From NCBI GenBank assembly GCA_023431345.1, contig JAEYWK010000054.1, positions 1 to 64,000 of the forward strand: a DNA stretch of 64,000 bases. Direction: 5' to 3'. This document shows positions 35,188 through 46,259 of this stretch, one piece after another. The position numbers and the translations under genes were made by a program. The notes under the pieces are model-generated. The model was not told the origin of the DNA, did not search any database, and worked only from the letters and a program-made list of their open reading frames with translations. Origin of the DNA: Pseudomonadota bacterium (GTDB lineage Bacteria > Myxococcota_A > Polyangia > Polyangiales > Polyangiaceae). Numbering within the stretch: the stretch's first letter is position 1; each line of letters begins with the position of its first letter.

Positions 35188-37752
35188 TCAGCGGCGAGGC
35201 GGGCGCGGTGACCAAGCCGGCGGCGTCGCGGTCTTGCCGTCCTCAGGCCAGGGATGCCGCGGATACTTGCGCATCAGCTCGCGGCGTACACTGGGGTAGT
35301 GGCGCTCCCAGAAGCCGCTCAGATCACTCGTGACCTGCTGCGCGCGGCCGTTGGGCGCCAAGAGGTGGAGCGTCAGCGGCACCTTGCCGCGACACAGCCG
35401 CGGCCCGTCCTTCATGCCGAAAAAATCCTGGAGCCGCGACTCGATCCACGGCGGCTTGCCCGGTTCGTAGTGGATCGCGGTGCGACGACCGCCCGGCAGT
35501 AAAAAGGTTTCCGGCGTTTCCTTCGCGAGCAGCTGCTCCCCCTCCGGCCCCAAGCTGCGGCGCAGCTCAGCCGCCGGCTCGAGCTCGCGCAGCTCGGCGA
35601 AGCTGACTCGCCCCTGACACAGGCGCAGCGCGGCCGCCTCGTCGAGCGTCACGCCCAGCTCTGGCAGCGTGGCCTCCGGAAAGTGCTCCCGGAGCAGCGA
35701 AAGCCGGGCGCCGAGGCTCGCCAGCGCCTCGCTCGCTAGCGCCGCTAGCACGCCGCGCGCTTTGGCGGCGTCGTGCAGTAGGCGGCTAGCTTCCGCGGAC
35801 GGCTCGGCGACCGCGCGCGTCTCATCCAGCACGATTGCCCCGAACGCCATGCCCTCGCGCCTCTCGACGCGCTCGGCCTCGGCGCTCCACACGAGCTCGT
35901 CTTTGAGCTCGATGCGTGAGCCGTAGTCATCGAGCAGCCAGTTCGCTTCGATGCTCGTCGCGAGCCTCACCACGCCTTGCGCGCGCCCGCCGCTGCTCTG
36001 CTCGTCGGCCGCCACCGCGCACAGCAGCTCGCCTTCGTGGACCACGCTCGTCTCGCTCAGCTTCGCCGAGCCGCCTTGGGACAGCACGATGTCGGGGTGA
36101 CCCGGGCGACGCCGCTTGCCGACACGGTCGGGGAAGCCGCTCAAGATGCTACGGCGGACGGCGTCGTCGGTGGCCTCGGGGGTCGGGGGCGGGGGGACGC
36201 GCCGGCGAAGCCCGCCCGACAGCTTGCGCACGCTCGTGGCCACCGCCTGGACGGCGCGCACGTCGAGCCCGGCTCGCTTCACGCCGTCGGGGCGGAAATT
36301 GACGGCTTCCGCCTCGGCGAAGCGGTCCATCAGCTCGAGCACGTCGCAGGGCCCGCTGGCGCCCAGCTCGCGTCGCCCGCTTGGCGTCAGCTTGAGCCGA
36401 GCGTCGCTGCGGATGTCGCGCTCCGCGAGCAGCGACGCCGCGAGCGCGGCTTCGCGGGCCACGCCGAGCTCTTCTCCGCGAGTCACGATGCGCGCGAGCC
36501 GCGGGTGGAGCGGCAGCGTGAGTAAGCGACGTCCGAGCTCGGTGATGTCGCCCGTCGTCGTCGTCGCGCCGAGCCAAGACAAGAGCTCGCGCGCCGCTTG
36601 CAGCGCGGCCTCGGGGGGCGGGCTCAGCCAAGCCAGCGACCCGAGCTGCGTGATGCCGGTGCCGGCCAACGACAGCACCGCTTCACTCAGGTCTGCGCGC
36701 GCGATCTCCGGTAGCTCGTGCTCGCGTCGTGATTCGAAGTCTCCCTTCGTGTACAGCCGGAGCACGCGACCTTCGCGGGTGCGCCCGGCGCGCCCGGCGC
36801 GCTGCACGGCGGAGGCGCGGCTGATCTTCGCGGTCGAGAGCGTCGGTAGACCGCTCCAAGGTGAATAGCTAGCCAGCCGCGCGAGACCGGAGTCGATCAC
36901 CGTCGTCACGCCGTCGATGGTGACGGAGGTCTCCGCGACGTTGGTGGCGAGAACGACCTTGCGCCGCGCCGCGGGCTCGACGGCGCGGGCTTGCTCCGCG
37001 ATCGGCAGGTCGCCGTGCAGCGGTAGCAGGAGCAAGTCACGCTCGGCCGAAAGCGGCTCGAGCGCCAGCAGCGCGCGGCGGATCTCGCCCGAGCCGGGCA
37101 AGAAGACGAGCACGTCGCCGCGCTCGTCGCCGCTCGTCGCGCTGCGCACCGCGCTGACGATCTGCTTGTCGAGCGGGCGATCGTCGAGCGCAGGCAGGTG
37201 CTCGATGGTGAGCGGAAAGGTGCGGCCTTCGCTGCGCACGCGCGTGGCTCCGAGCAGCTTTGCTACCGGCTCCGCGTCGAGTGTCGCGCTCATCACCGTC
37301 AGGCCGAGCTCGGGACGCCGCTCGCGCAAGCGCACGAGGAGGACGAGGAGCAGGTCGGTCAGCAAGCTGCGCTCGTGGAACTCGTCGAGCACGACCTGTG
37401 CGACGCCGGGTAGCTCGGGCTCGGCCAGCAAGCGCCGCAAGAGCACGCCTTCGGTGACGTAGCGAACGCGGGTGTTCGGCCCCGAGACCTCGTCGAAGCG
37501 CACGCTGTAGCCGACGCGATCACCCAGCTTTTGCCCGCGCTCGCTGGCGACGCGCGCGGCGGTCAAGCGCGCGGCGAGCCGACGCGGCTCCGCGACGATG
37601 ACCTCGCCCTCCGGGAACGCCTCGTGGATCGCCCACGGCACGCGCGTCGTCTTGCCCGCGCCCGGCGGCGCTTCGAGCACCAGCGGCGCACGACTGGCGA
37701 GCGCGGCCCGGATTTCGGGCAAGACCTGATCGATGGGGAGCGCCGTCAGCAC
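35188..37752 (-). CDS. hrpB: ATP-dependent DEAH-type helicase HrpB
   Basis: An 854-residue DExH helicase. Motif I is EAPPGAGKTTRVP, motif II DEFH (QVVLDEFHERSLLTDL), motif III SATLD, and motif VI QRAGRAGRTREGRV. The C-terminal HrpB domain includes FLLPGGRRTAIHYEPGKPPWIESRLQDFFG (shown only in part of the family signature) and PLTLHLLAPNGRAQQVTSDL. HrpB is a predicted RNA helicase of unclear role. Start GTG 37752-37750 has a perfect AAAGGAG Shine-Dalgarno 5 nt upstream, one of the few strong ones in the window. Confidence 0.95.
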   Translation of the reverse strand: MLTALPIDQVLPEIRAALASRAPLVLEAPPGAGKTTRVPWAIHEAFPEGEVIVAEPRRLAARLTAARVASERGQKLGDRVGYSVRFDEVSGPNTRVRYVTEGVLLRRLLAEPELPGVAQVVLDEFHERSLLTDLLLVLLVRLRERRPELGLTVMSATLDAEPVAKLLGATRVRSEGRTFPLTIEHLPALDDRPLDKQIVSAVRSATSGDERGDVLVFLPGSGEIRRALLALEPLSAERDLLLLPLHGDLPIAEQARAVEPAARRKVVLATNVAETSVTIDGVTTVIDSGLARLASYSPWSGLPTLSTAKISRASAVQRAGRAGRTREGRVLRLYTKGDFESRREHELPEIARADLSEAVLSLAGTGITQLGSLAWLSPPPEAALQAARELLSWLGATTTTGDITELGRRLLTLPLHPRLARIVTRGEELGVAREAALAASLLAERDIRSDARLKLTPSGRRELGASGPCDVLELMDRFAEAEAVNFRPDGVKRAGLDVRAVQAVATSVRKLSGGLRRRVPPPPTPEATDDAVRRSILSGFPDRVGKRRRPGHPDIVLSQGGSAKLSETSVVHEGELLCAVAADEQSSGGRAQGVVRLATSIEANWLLDDYGSRIELKDELVWSAEAERVERREGMAFGAIVLDETRAVAEPSAEASRLLHDAAKARGVLAALASEALASLGARLSLLREHFPEATLPELGVTLDEAAALRLCQGRVSFAELRELEPAAELRRSLGPEGEQLLAKETPETFLLPGGRRTAIHYEPGKPPWIESRLQDFFGMKDGPRLCRGKVPLTLHLLAPNGRAQQVTSDLSGFWERHYPSVRRELMRKYPRHPWPEDGKTATPPAWSPRPPRR

Positions 37753-37785
37753 CGCGGCTCCTTTACCCGATGGGCCTGGTGCCGC

Positions 37786-38763
37786 TCAACGACGGACCGC
37801 GTCGAAGCGGGTGTGGGTGACGTCGAGCCGCGGATTCGAGGGGAAGCTGAGCCGTGAGACCGCGCTCCGCACGCAGGCGTTGAGGCGCGCGTCGGCGGGG
37901 CTGCTGACCACGGTGACGCCGACGGCGCTGCCGTTCTTCACGGCCGCGCAGATCTCGAACACGGTGCGCGCGGGGATGCTGCAGCCGGAGAGGTAGCTGC
38001 CGTTCTGTAGGATCGACGCATAGGCCTCGCGCGTGATGTCGACGGGGCCGCGGGGCCCGCCGATCTCCAGCTGCTCGTTGTTGCGCGCGACGGCGGCTTC
38101 GCAGCTGGGCAGCGCGCGCGCCGGACCCCGCTCGGGCCGCGGCCCAGCTGCGGGGGCCTCGGCCGCGGGTGGACGGTCCGTCGCGCGCTCGAACAACGAG
38201 TCGATGCGCGGGCCGTCGGAGGCTCGGTCGCGCGCAGCCGGTCGTGACGAATCGGTGAACTCGGGGAACGACGACAGGGCGCCGGGCTCGTCGCGACGCG
38301 GCTCGAGCGCCGGCGCGTCGGCCTCCTCCCGACGAACAGCGCGCGGCTCGCGGGGTCGCGGCACCTCAGGCTCGTCGGCGCGCGCCAGGCCTCGGCCCGA
38401 CGCCGCCTCGGCTGCCGGCGTCGGCGCCGCTACGGCGACCTCGGCCTCGTCATCGGCGCCGCTGGGGCTGCTCGGGGCTGGCTCGGCGCTTTCTGAGGAG
38501 TGCGCCGCCAGCGGCGCCAAATCGGGCGCGGGGGCCGGAGCGGCGGGCGCGCCCGGTGGCGCGGGCTCGGCGGCGCGCGCCGGCTCGATGCTGTCGAGCG
38601 GGTTCGGCCCGAGCTGGGCGAAGAAATAGGTCGCGGCTGCCATCAGCGCCCAGTAGGCCGCCGCCGGGAGCGCGAGCGGAGGCAAGCGCCAGCGCGGGCG
38701 GCGCGTGGCCGGCGGCTCGTCGCGGAGGACGATGCGGGGGCGGATGTCGAGCCGGACGGCCAA
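37786..38763 (-). CDS. AgmX/PglI-like single-pass membrane protein
   Basis: A 325-residue protein. A basic N-terminus is followed by one transmembrane helix (about LPAAAYWALMAAATYFFAQL), a long Pro/Ala/Glu-rich periplasmic linker of about 180 residues, and a compact C-terminal domain (FEICAAVKNGSAVGVTVVSS, ACVRSAVSRLSFPSNP). The last part has the layout of AgmX/PglI or TonB-like C-terminal domains, which join inner-membrane machines to the cell wall in myxobacteria. The start appears to be TTG 38763, as no ATG or GTG precedes the helix in frame. It lies 33 bp upstream of hrpB on the same strand. Confidence 0.75.
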   Translation of the reverse strand: MAVRLDIRPRIVLRDEPPATRRPRWRLPPLALPAAAYWALMAAATYFFAQLGPNPLDSIEPARAAEPAPPGAPAAPAPAPDLAPLAAHSSESAEPAPSSPSGADDEAEVAVAAPTPAAEAASGRGLARADEPEVPRPREPRAVRREEADAPALEPRRDEPGALSSFPEFTDSSRPAARDRASDGPRIDSLFERATDRPPAAEAPAAGPRPERGPARALPSCEAAVARNNEQLEIGGPRGPVDITREAYASILQNGSYLSGCSIPARTVFEICAAVKNGSAVGVTVVSSPADARLNACVRSAVSRLSFPSNPRLDVTHTRFDAVRR

Positions 38764-38807
38764 GGGCGCGCATCGTGCAACGCGTTCATGCGTGTTACAA
38801 CCCCAGC

Positions 38808-39464
38808 GTGGCGCTCACGGCTGCGCTCTTCGATATGGATCGCACCCTGCTCAGGGTGGATTCTGCGCGTCTTTACACGCAGTTCCGGCGTGATCGCGGC
38901 GAGGCGACGCTGCTGGAGGCGCTGCGCGTCGCGCTTTGGGCCACGCAGTACACGCTCGGCGTCATCGACGCTCCCAAGGTCGCTCGCCAAGCACTGCGCG
39001 GCTTTCGCGGCAAGGCGGAGACGTGGCTGCAGCAGAGCTGCGCCGAGTGGTTCCCTCGATACGTGCTTCCTGAAGTGCAGCTGGCCGGGCGCCGCGCCGT
39101 CGCCGCCCACAAGGCACGGGGGGAATTCGTCGCCATCGTGACGGGGGCCACCCGCTACGTGGCGGAGCCGGTCGCCGCGGAGCTAGGCATCGATCACGTG
39201 ATCTGCTCCGAGCTGGAGCTCGACGCCGACGGCTGCTTCACGGGCGAAATCATCGAGCCGCTTTGCTACGGGGCCGGCAAGATCGAGCGCACGGCGCGCG
39301 TGGCTGAGCGGGCGGGCTTTCGCTTGGAAGAAGCGAGCTTCTACAGCGACAGCATCACCGACCTACCGCTGCTCGAGCTGGTGAAGGCCCCGATCGTGAT
39401 CAACCCCGATCGCCGGCTGCGCCGAATCGCGCTGCAGCGCGGCTGGCCGATCGAGACTTGGTAG
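38808..39464 (+). CDS. HAD-superfamily phosphatase, subfamily IB (SerB-like)
   Basis: A 218-residue HAD hydrolase. The nucleophile motif DMDRT is near the N-terminus (AALFDMDRTLL), motif II is VTGATRY, and the motif III/IV region is FYSDSITDLPLL. Subfamily IB includes phosphoserine phosphatase and lysophosphatidate phosphatases; the substrate is open. GTG 38808 is the start; -10-like TACAAC (38796-38801) lies 6 nt in front, so the mRNA may begin at the GTG itself. It is convergent with the GT2 gene, with 9 bp between stops. Confidence 0.9.
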   Translation: MALTAALFDMDRTLLRVDSARLYTQFRRDRGEATLLEALRVALWATQYTLGVIDAPKVARQALRGFRGKAETWLQQSCAEWFPRYVLPEVQLAGRRAVAAHKARGEFVAIVTGATRYVAEPVAAELGIDHVICSELELDADGCFTGEIIEPLCYGAGKIERTARVAERAGFRLEEASFYSDSITDLPLLELVKAPIVINPDRRLRRIALQRGWPIETW

Positions 39465-39473
39465 CGCGCCCGC

Positions 39474-40211
39474 TCAAGCTGGGCCGCGGATGGCGCGGCT
39501 CAGCTGCCAGAGGTTCTTGAGCACGCCGGGCACGCGGCGCAGCAAGTTCACGGAGGGCGTTCGCTTCTCCAGCACCCGCACCGGGATCTCGACGACCGTG
39601 AGCGGCGCGCGGTACGCGCGGATCACGAGCTCGCTCGCGAACACGTCGCGGTCGACGCGACACGCGGCGAGCAGCGGCGCCACCTTGTCGCGACGAAACG
39701 CCTTCAAGCCGTGCGTGTCGGTGCCGCGGAAGTCGAACAGCAAGCGTAAGAGCGCGGTGTAGGCCAGGCTCGCGGCGTGCCGCAGCGGAGGCCGCTCGTC
39801 GCGCGCGCCGCCGATCAGCTTCGAGCCGATCACGAAATCAGCGCGGTGCGCGCGTAAGAGCTGCAGCGCGCGCAGGTGGAAATCGACGTCACAGAGGTCG
39901 ATTTCTTCGCAAATGATCAGCTCGCCCCGCGCGCATTCGATGCCCTCTCGTAGCGCCTTGCCGTAGTTGGGCTCGCTCGAGCGGGTGAGGCGCACCTCCG
40001 GGTAGCGCGCGCCGAGCTCCGCGGCCACCTGCGCGGTGGCGTCGCGCGAGCCGTTTTCGGCCAGCACGATCTCATAGCTTACGCCGCAAGGCGCCAGGCG
40101 CTCGCGCAAATCGAGCACGGCCGCGTGCAGGATCGCCTCTTCGTTGAAGACGGGGATGACGATCGACACTTCGGGCGACATCTCGGGCGGCATCTCGGGC
40201 GACCGAGTCAT
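39474..40211 (-). CDS. Family 2 glycosyltransferase (polyprenyl-phosphate sugar transferase-like)
   Basis: A 245-residue GT-A enzyme: EVSIVIPVFNEEAILH, VLAENGSRDATAQVA, a segment around CEEIDLCDVDFH where DPM1-like proteins have DADLQ, and GTDTHGLKAFRRD. It lacks clear membrane helices. It is probably a dolichyl/polyprenyl-phosphate mannose or glucose synthase-like enzyme. ATG 40211 overlaps the stop of the FAD oxidoreductase gene as ATGA. Two more Met codons follow within 12 residues in the repeated EMPPEMSPE, so the true start may be slightly later. Confidence 0.88.
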   Translation of the reverse strand: MTRSPEMPPEMSPEVSIVIPVFNEEAILHAAVLDLRERLAPCGVSYEIVLAENGSRDATAQVAAELGARYPEVRLTRSSEPNYGKALREGIECARGELIICEEIDLCDVDFHLRALQLLRAHRADFVIGSKLIGGARDERPPLRHAASLAYTALLRLLFDFRGTDTHGLKAFRRDKVAPLLAACRVDRDVFASELVIRAYRAPLTVVEIPVRVLEKRTPSVNLLRRVPGVLKNLWQLSRAIRGPA

Positions 40212-41515
40212 GGGCTGCCGAGCCGAGCGCAGGCGTCGCTCGCGGCGCGCTTGCCCATCAAGAGCGCGTCTTCCATCGACGAGTAGTTCCACGCCCCGTA
40301 GCGCCCGCTGCTGATGATGCGCTGCTCGCGCAAGAACGGCTCAATCACGTCGAGCGCGGGCCGGTAGTGATGGTCGTAGATCACGTAGGCGTAGTCGAGG
40401 CGGCGTAGCCGCCAGAGCTCGATGTCGGCGGCGCTCCGGAGGAGGCCGAGCTCTGCGAGCCCGCTGACCACCTCTGCCAGCGCGCTCGCGGGGTTGGGCG
40501 GATCGCGCTCGACCAGCTCCACGTAGAGGCTGGATTTGCCGGGCGGCGCGAGCTGCTCGCTGAAATGCGAGTAGCAGCCGACTCGGTAAAACGGATACTT
40601 CGACTCGGGCACGTAGATCCAGTGATACGGCTTGGGGTTGGCGACGGCGAGGCCCAGGTCGAAGTAGTAGAGATGAGTCGCGCGGAGCCGGGCCTGCGCT
40701 TCGCGCACCGGCTCTGGCACGTCGGACAGCAGCTGCAGGAGGCGGGGGAGTGGGATGGTGCTGACGAGCACGTCGAACGCGACGCGCTCCTCCGCAAACA
40801 CCAGCTCGCGCCGGGCGAGGTCGATCGAGAGGGGCGCGCGCGATAGCTCCAGGGGCGTCTTGGCGGCGAGCGCCGCCGAGAACGCGCCGATGCCTCGCTC
40901 TGGATAGGCGAAGCTGGCGTTGTAGCCGAGCTCGGGCGGATTGGCGCCGATCGCGCCGCGCAACACGTCCTCCAGCGAGGGTCTCGGCACGAAGCGCCGG
41001 CACCACTCGGTGGTGATCTCGCTCGGGGGCACGCCCCACAGCCGCGCGTTGTAGGGCAGCATGAAGTGACGGCTGATACCGGCGCCGAAATGGCGCAGGC
41101 AAAATTGCTCGAAGTTGCGCGGCTCGCTCGCGTCGTTCGCGAAATGCGCGTCCACGAAATCGGCCACGCACTCGTACGCGATCTCGGCAGGCAGCCCGAA
41201 GGTGTTGGCCTGAAACGGGTAGCGCGTGTAGACGCCGTGCGAGAACACCGCGCTCCGGCGCTGCAGCTGTCGATATTCGTGCGGGGGAAGCAGCTCGCTC
41301 GCCAGCTGCTTCATCTCCGGCGTGCGCAGGTGCAAGAGGTGGCCGGTACGATCGAAGCGAAATCCCTGCTCCTCGAGCGTCGTGGCGTGTCCCCCCGGCA
41401 CCGCTTCACGCTCGAAGGCGCGCTGACGGACGCCGGCGCGCGCGAGGTGCAGGCTAGCCGAGAGCCCCGTCAGCCCGCCGCCCAGCACCACCACCGGGAC
41501 ACGCGCCGCGGCCAT
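40208..41515 (-). CDS. FAD-dependent oxidoreductase, amine oxidase / UDP-galactopyranose mutase-like
   Basis: A 435-residue flavoprotein. The FAD-binding loop VVVLGGGLTGLSA is at the N-terminus, followed by GGHATTLEEQGFRFDRTGHLLH. The middle has LPYNARLWGVPPSEI, recalling the NxxLW region of UGM-like and protoporphyrinogen oxidase-like proteins. The C-terminus IISSGRYGAWNYSSMEDALLMG is the conserved second FAD-contact motif. It is coupled by overlap to a GT2 gene, so a role in building an envelope glycan is likely. It starts 4 nt after polA ends on the same strand. Confidence 0.87.
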   Translation of the reverse strand: MAAARVPVVVLGGGLTGLSASLHLARAGVRQRAFEREAVPGGHATTLEEQGFRFDRTGHLLHLRTPEMKQLASELLPPHEYRQLQRRSAVFSHGVYTRYPFQANTFGLPAEIAYECVADFVDAHFANDASEPRNFEQFCLRHFGAGISRHFMLPYNARLWGVPPSEITTEWCRRFVPRPSLEDVLRGAIGANPPELGYNASFAYPERGIGAFSAALAAKTPLELSRAPLSIDLARRELVFAEERVAFDVLVSTIPLPRLLQLLSDVPEPVREAQARLRATHLYYFDLGLAVANPKPYHWIYVPESKYPFYRVGCYSHFSEQLAPPGKSSLYVELVERDPPNPASALAEVVSGLAELGLLRSAADIELWRLRRLDYAYVIYDHHYRPALDVIEPFLREQRIISSGRYGAWNYSSMEDALLMGKRAASDACARLGSP

Positions 41516-41518
41516 GCC

Positions 41519-44362
<2,844 letters not shown>

Positions 44363-44548
44363 GCGGGGCCGGTCTTACACCGGTTCAGTCCCGCCGGGAG
44401 ACGTTTGGCGCGCCCCGCTCTGCTCGGCGGCGTCCACCACCTCGAGGTTGGGGCGGAGCCTGGCGCTGCCTCGGCCGAGCGGCCTGCGTCACCTCCGCTA
44501 GGCCGCGCGTCGCGCGCCACGCCTCGCCAGTCGGAAACAATTACCAGG

Positions 44549-44566
44549 CGTTTTCAGCTGAAAACG
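44549..44566. promoter_or_regulatory. 18-bp perfect palindrome between polA and a kinase gene
   Basis: CGTTTTCAGCTGAAAACG is a gapless 18-bp palindrome in the 255-bp divergent gap. It lies 52 bp before the kinase GTG and 187 bp from the polA start. It is AT-richer than its surroundings and looks like the binding site of a dimeric regulator. Confidence 0.55.
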
Positions 44567-44617
44567 GCGGCCGTGCGCTGGCGCTCCGTGCGAAGCGTCT
44601 GTAGTCTTGGTTCCTTG

Positions 44618-46105
44618 GTGGCCCAGGACGTAGCTCCCTCAATTCTGGTGGCTGGGAAGTATCGACTCACCCAGTTGATCGGCCGCGGAGGCATGGGCTC
44701 GGTCTGGGAAGGAACCCACACGACGCTCGGCACGCACGTCGCGGTGAAGTTCATCGAGTCCGAGTACGCCGAGAGCCCGGAGGCGCGCAACCGCTTCGAG
44801 AACGAAGCGCGCGCGGCGGCGAAGCTGCGCAGCAAGCACGTCGTCGAAGTTTACGATCACGGCGTGACCGACGATGGTCGGCCGTTCATCGTGATGGAGT
44901 ACCTGCGCGGCGAGCCGCTCGACAAACGGCTCGATCGGGTCGGCCGCATCCCCGCCAAAGAGACGGCTCGGCTACTGATGCAGGTGTGTCGCGCGCTCGC
45001 GAAAGCGCACGCGGCGGGCATCGTTCATCGCGATCTCAAGCCCGAGAACGTGTTCTTGGTGTGGGACGATGAGGACGGCGCCGATGTGGCAAAAGTCGTC
45101 GACTTCGGCATCGCGAAGTTCACCGACAATCAGCTCGGCAATTCATCCGCGACGCGCACGGGCTCGGTGCTGGGCACGCCGTACTACATGAGTCCCGAGC
45201 AGGCGCGCGGCTTGCGCAGCGTGGACCATCGCTCCGATCTTTGGTCGGTGGGGGTCATCGCCTACCGCTGCATCGTGGGGACGCTGCCGTTCGAAGGTGA
45301 AGCCGTCGGTGATTTGCTCGTCAAGCTGTGCACGGCGCCCCTGCCGGTCCCGTCCGAGCTGGTGGCGGACGTGCCGCCGGGCTTCGATGCATGGTTCGCC
45401 AAGGCGCTCGCGCGCGAGCCTCAGCTGCGCTTCTCGAGCGCGGCTGAGCTCGCGGAGTCCCTCGGCTTGGTGTGCGGGCTCTCGGTGCGCGGCTCGTACT
45501 CGACGGGTGACATTCCGCTCCCGAGCTTCGCGGGCGGGCCCTCGGGCTCCCCGACGCCAGCCATCCGGCCCGGGCTCGGAGCCGTAACGCCCCCCGGCGT
45601 CATGCCCGTCACTCCTTACCCGACGGCCGATCGGACGGGACCCAACGCCGCGGTCATCGCGGCGGCGGGCAGCTCGGCCAGCACCCTGCAGATGGCGACG
45701 GGCGCGCCAACGACTCAAACGCCACCGCCGACGCCGAGGAAGAACACCGGGGCGATCATCGCCGCCGCCGCTGCCGCCGTGATCGTCATCGCGATCGGGG
45801 TAGGGGTCGCCTTCAAGCTGTTGGCCGCCCCGCCGGCGCCCCCGCCGGCTGCGGCTCCGGCCGCCGCAGCGCCCGCACCGGCGCCTGCGCCCGCGCCCGT
45901 CGAGACGACGGCCCCCGTGGCCACGACCCCACAAAATCCGCAGATTGCTGCCGATCCCGCGCCCTCAGCGGCCCCGCCTGCGGTACCCGTCGCGGTCAAG
46001 CCGCCGTCCCGTCCGCCTGTCGCGCCGCCCCCCGCCAAGCCCGTGAAGCTGCCCGGCCAAGACAAGCCGACCGCCACGCCCGCCGGGGCCGACGTCGGCT
46101 TCTAA
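44618..46105 (+). CDS. Membrane Ser/Thr protein kinase with Pro/Ala-rich extracytoplasmic tail
   Basis: A 495-residue Hanks-type kinase. The glycine loop is GRGGMG (22-27), AVK holds Lys44, the catalytic loop is HRDLKPEN (137-144), DFG is at 162-164, and SPEQARG marks the activation segment. One transmembrane helix (about 379-400) follows a disordered linker. Outside is a tail of about 95 residues of Pro and Ala with no domain, ending in DVGF. GTG 44618 is chosen from the usual distance to the GKYRL strand; the frame is open upstream but antisense to polA. It is divergent from polA and unrelated to the PEGA kinase beyond the catalytic domain. Confidence 0.93.
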   Translation: MAQDVAPSILVAGKYRLTQLIGRGGMGSVWEGTHTTLGTHVAVKFIESEYAESPEARNRFENEARAAAKLRSKHVVEVYDHGVTDDGRPFIVMEYLRGEPLDKRLDRVGRIPAKETARLLMQVCRALAKAHAAGIVHRDLKPENVFLVWDDEDGADVAKVVDFGIAKFTDNQLGNSSATRTGSVLGTPYYMSPEQARGLRSVDHRSDLWSVGVIAYRCIVGTLPFEGEAVGDLLVKLCTAPLPVPSELVADVPPGFDAWFAKALAREPQLRFSSAAELAESLGLVCGLSVRGSYSTGDIPLPSFAGGPSGSPTPAIRPGLGAVTPPGVMPVTPYPTADRTGPNAAVIAAAGSSASTLQMATGAPTTQTPPPTPRKNTGAIIAAAAAAVIVIAIGVGVAFKLLAAPPAPPPAAAPAAAAPAPAPAPAPVETTAPVATTPQNPQIAADPAPSAAPPAVPVAVKPPSRPPVAPPPAKPVKLPGQDKPTATPAGADVGF

Positions 46106-46240
46106 CTTCGCGGGTTGGGGAGTATTTCCACCCAGTGGAGTAGCGTTTCGAGCGCCCGACGTGGCCATACGGCCGGAAATGAGGCCCGACACGTCCGTAC
46201 ACCGAATTACATCTCGGTGACAATCCGCGGGCCGGGGGTT

Positions 46241-46258
46241 GGTAGCTGACGGGCTACC
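46241..46258 (+). promoter_or_regulatory. Hairpin touching the start codon of the membrane GT2
   Basis: GGTAGC-TGACGG-GCTACC ends 1 nt before ATG 46260. It occupies the place where a Shine-Dalgarno would be, so folding could block ribosome entry. A separate dyad, TCCAC-cca-GTGGA (about 46128-46140), sits nearer the kinase stop and may be its terminator. Confidence 0.45.
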
Positions 46259-46259
46259 G

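Noticed and set aside
44372..44617. Possible extra coding part before the second kinase
   Set aside because: The open frame continues from the antisense of polA and shows no kinase or signal features; the kinase domain needs only about 15 residues before its first strand.
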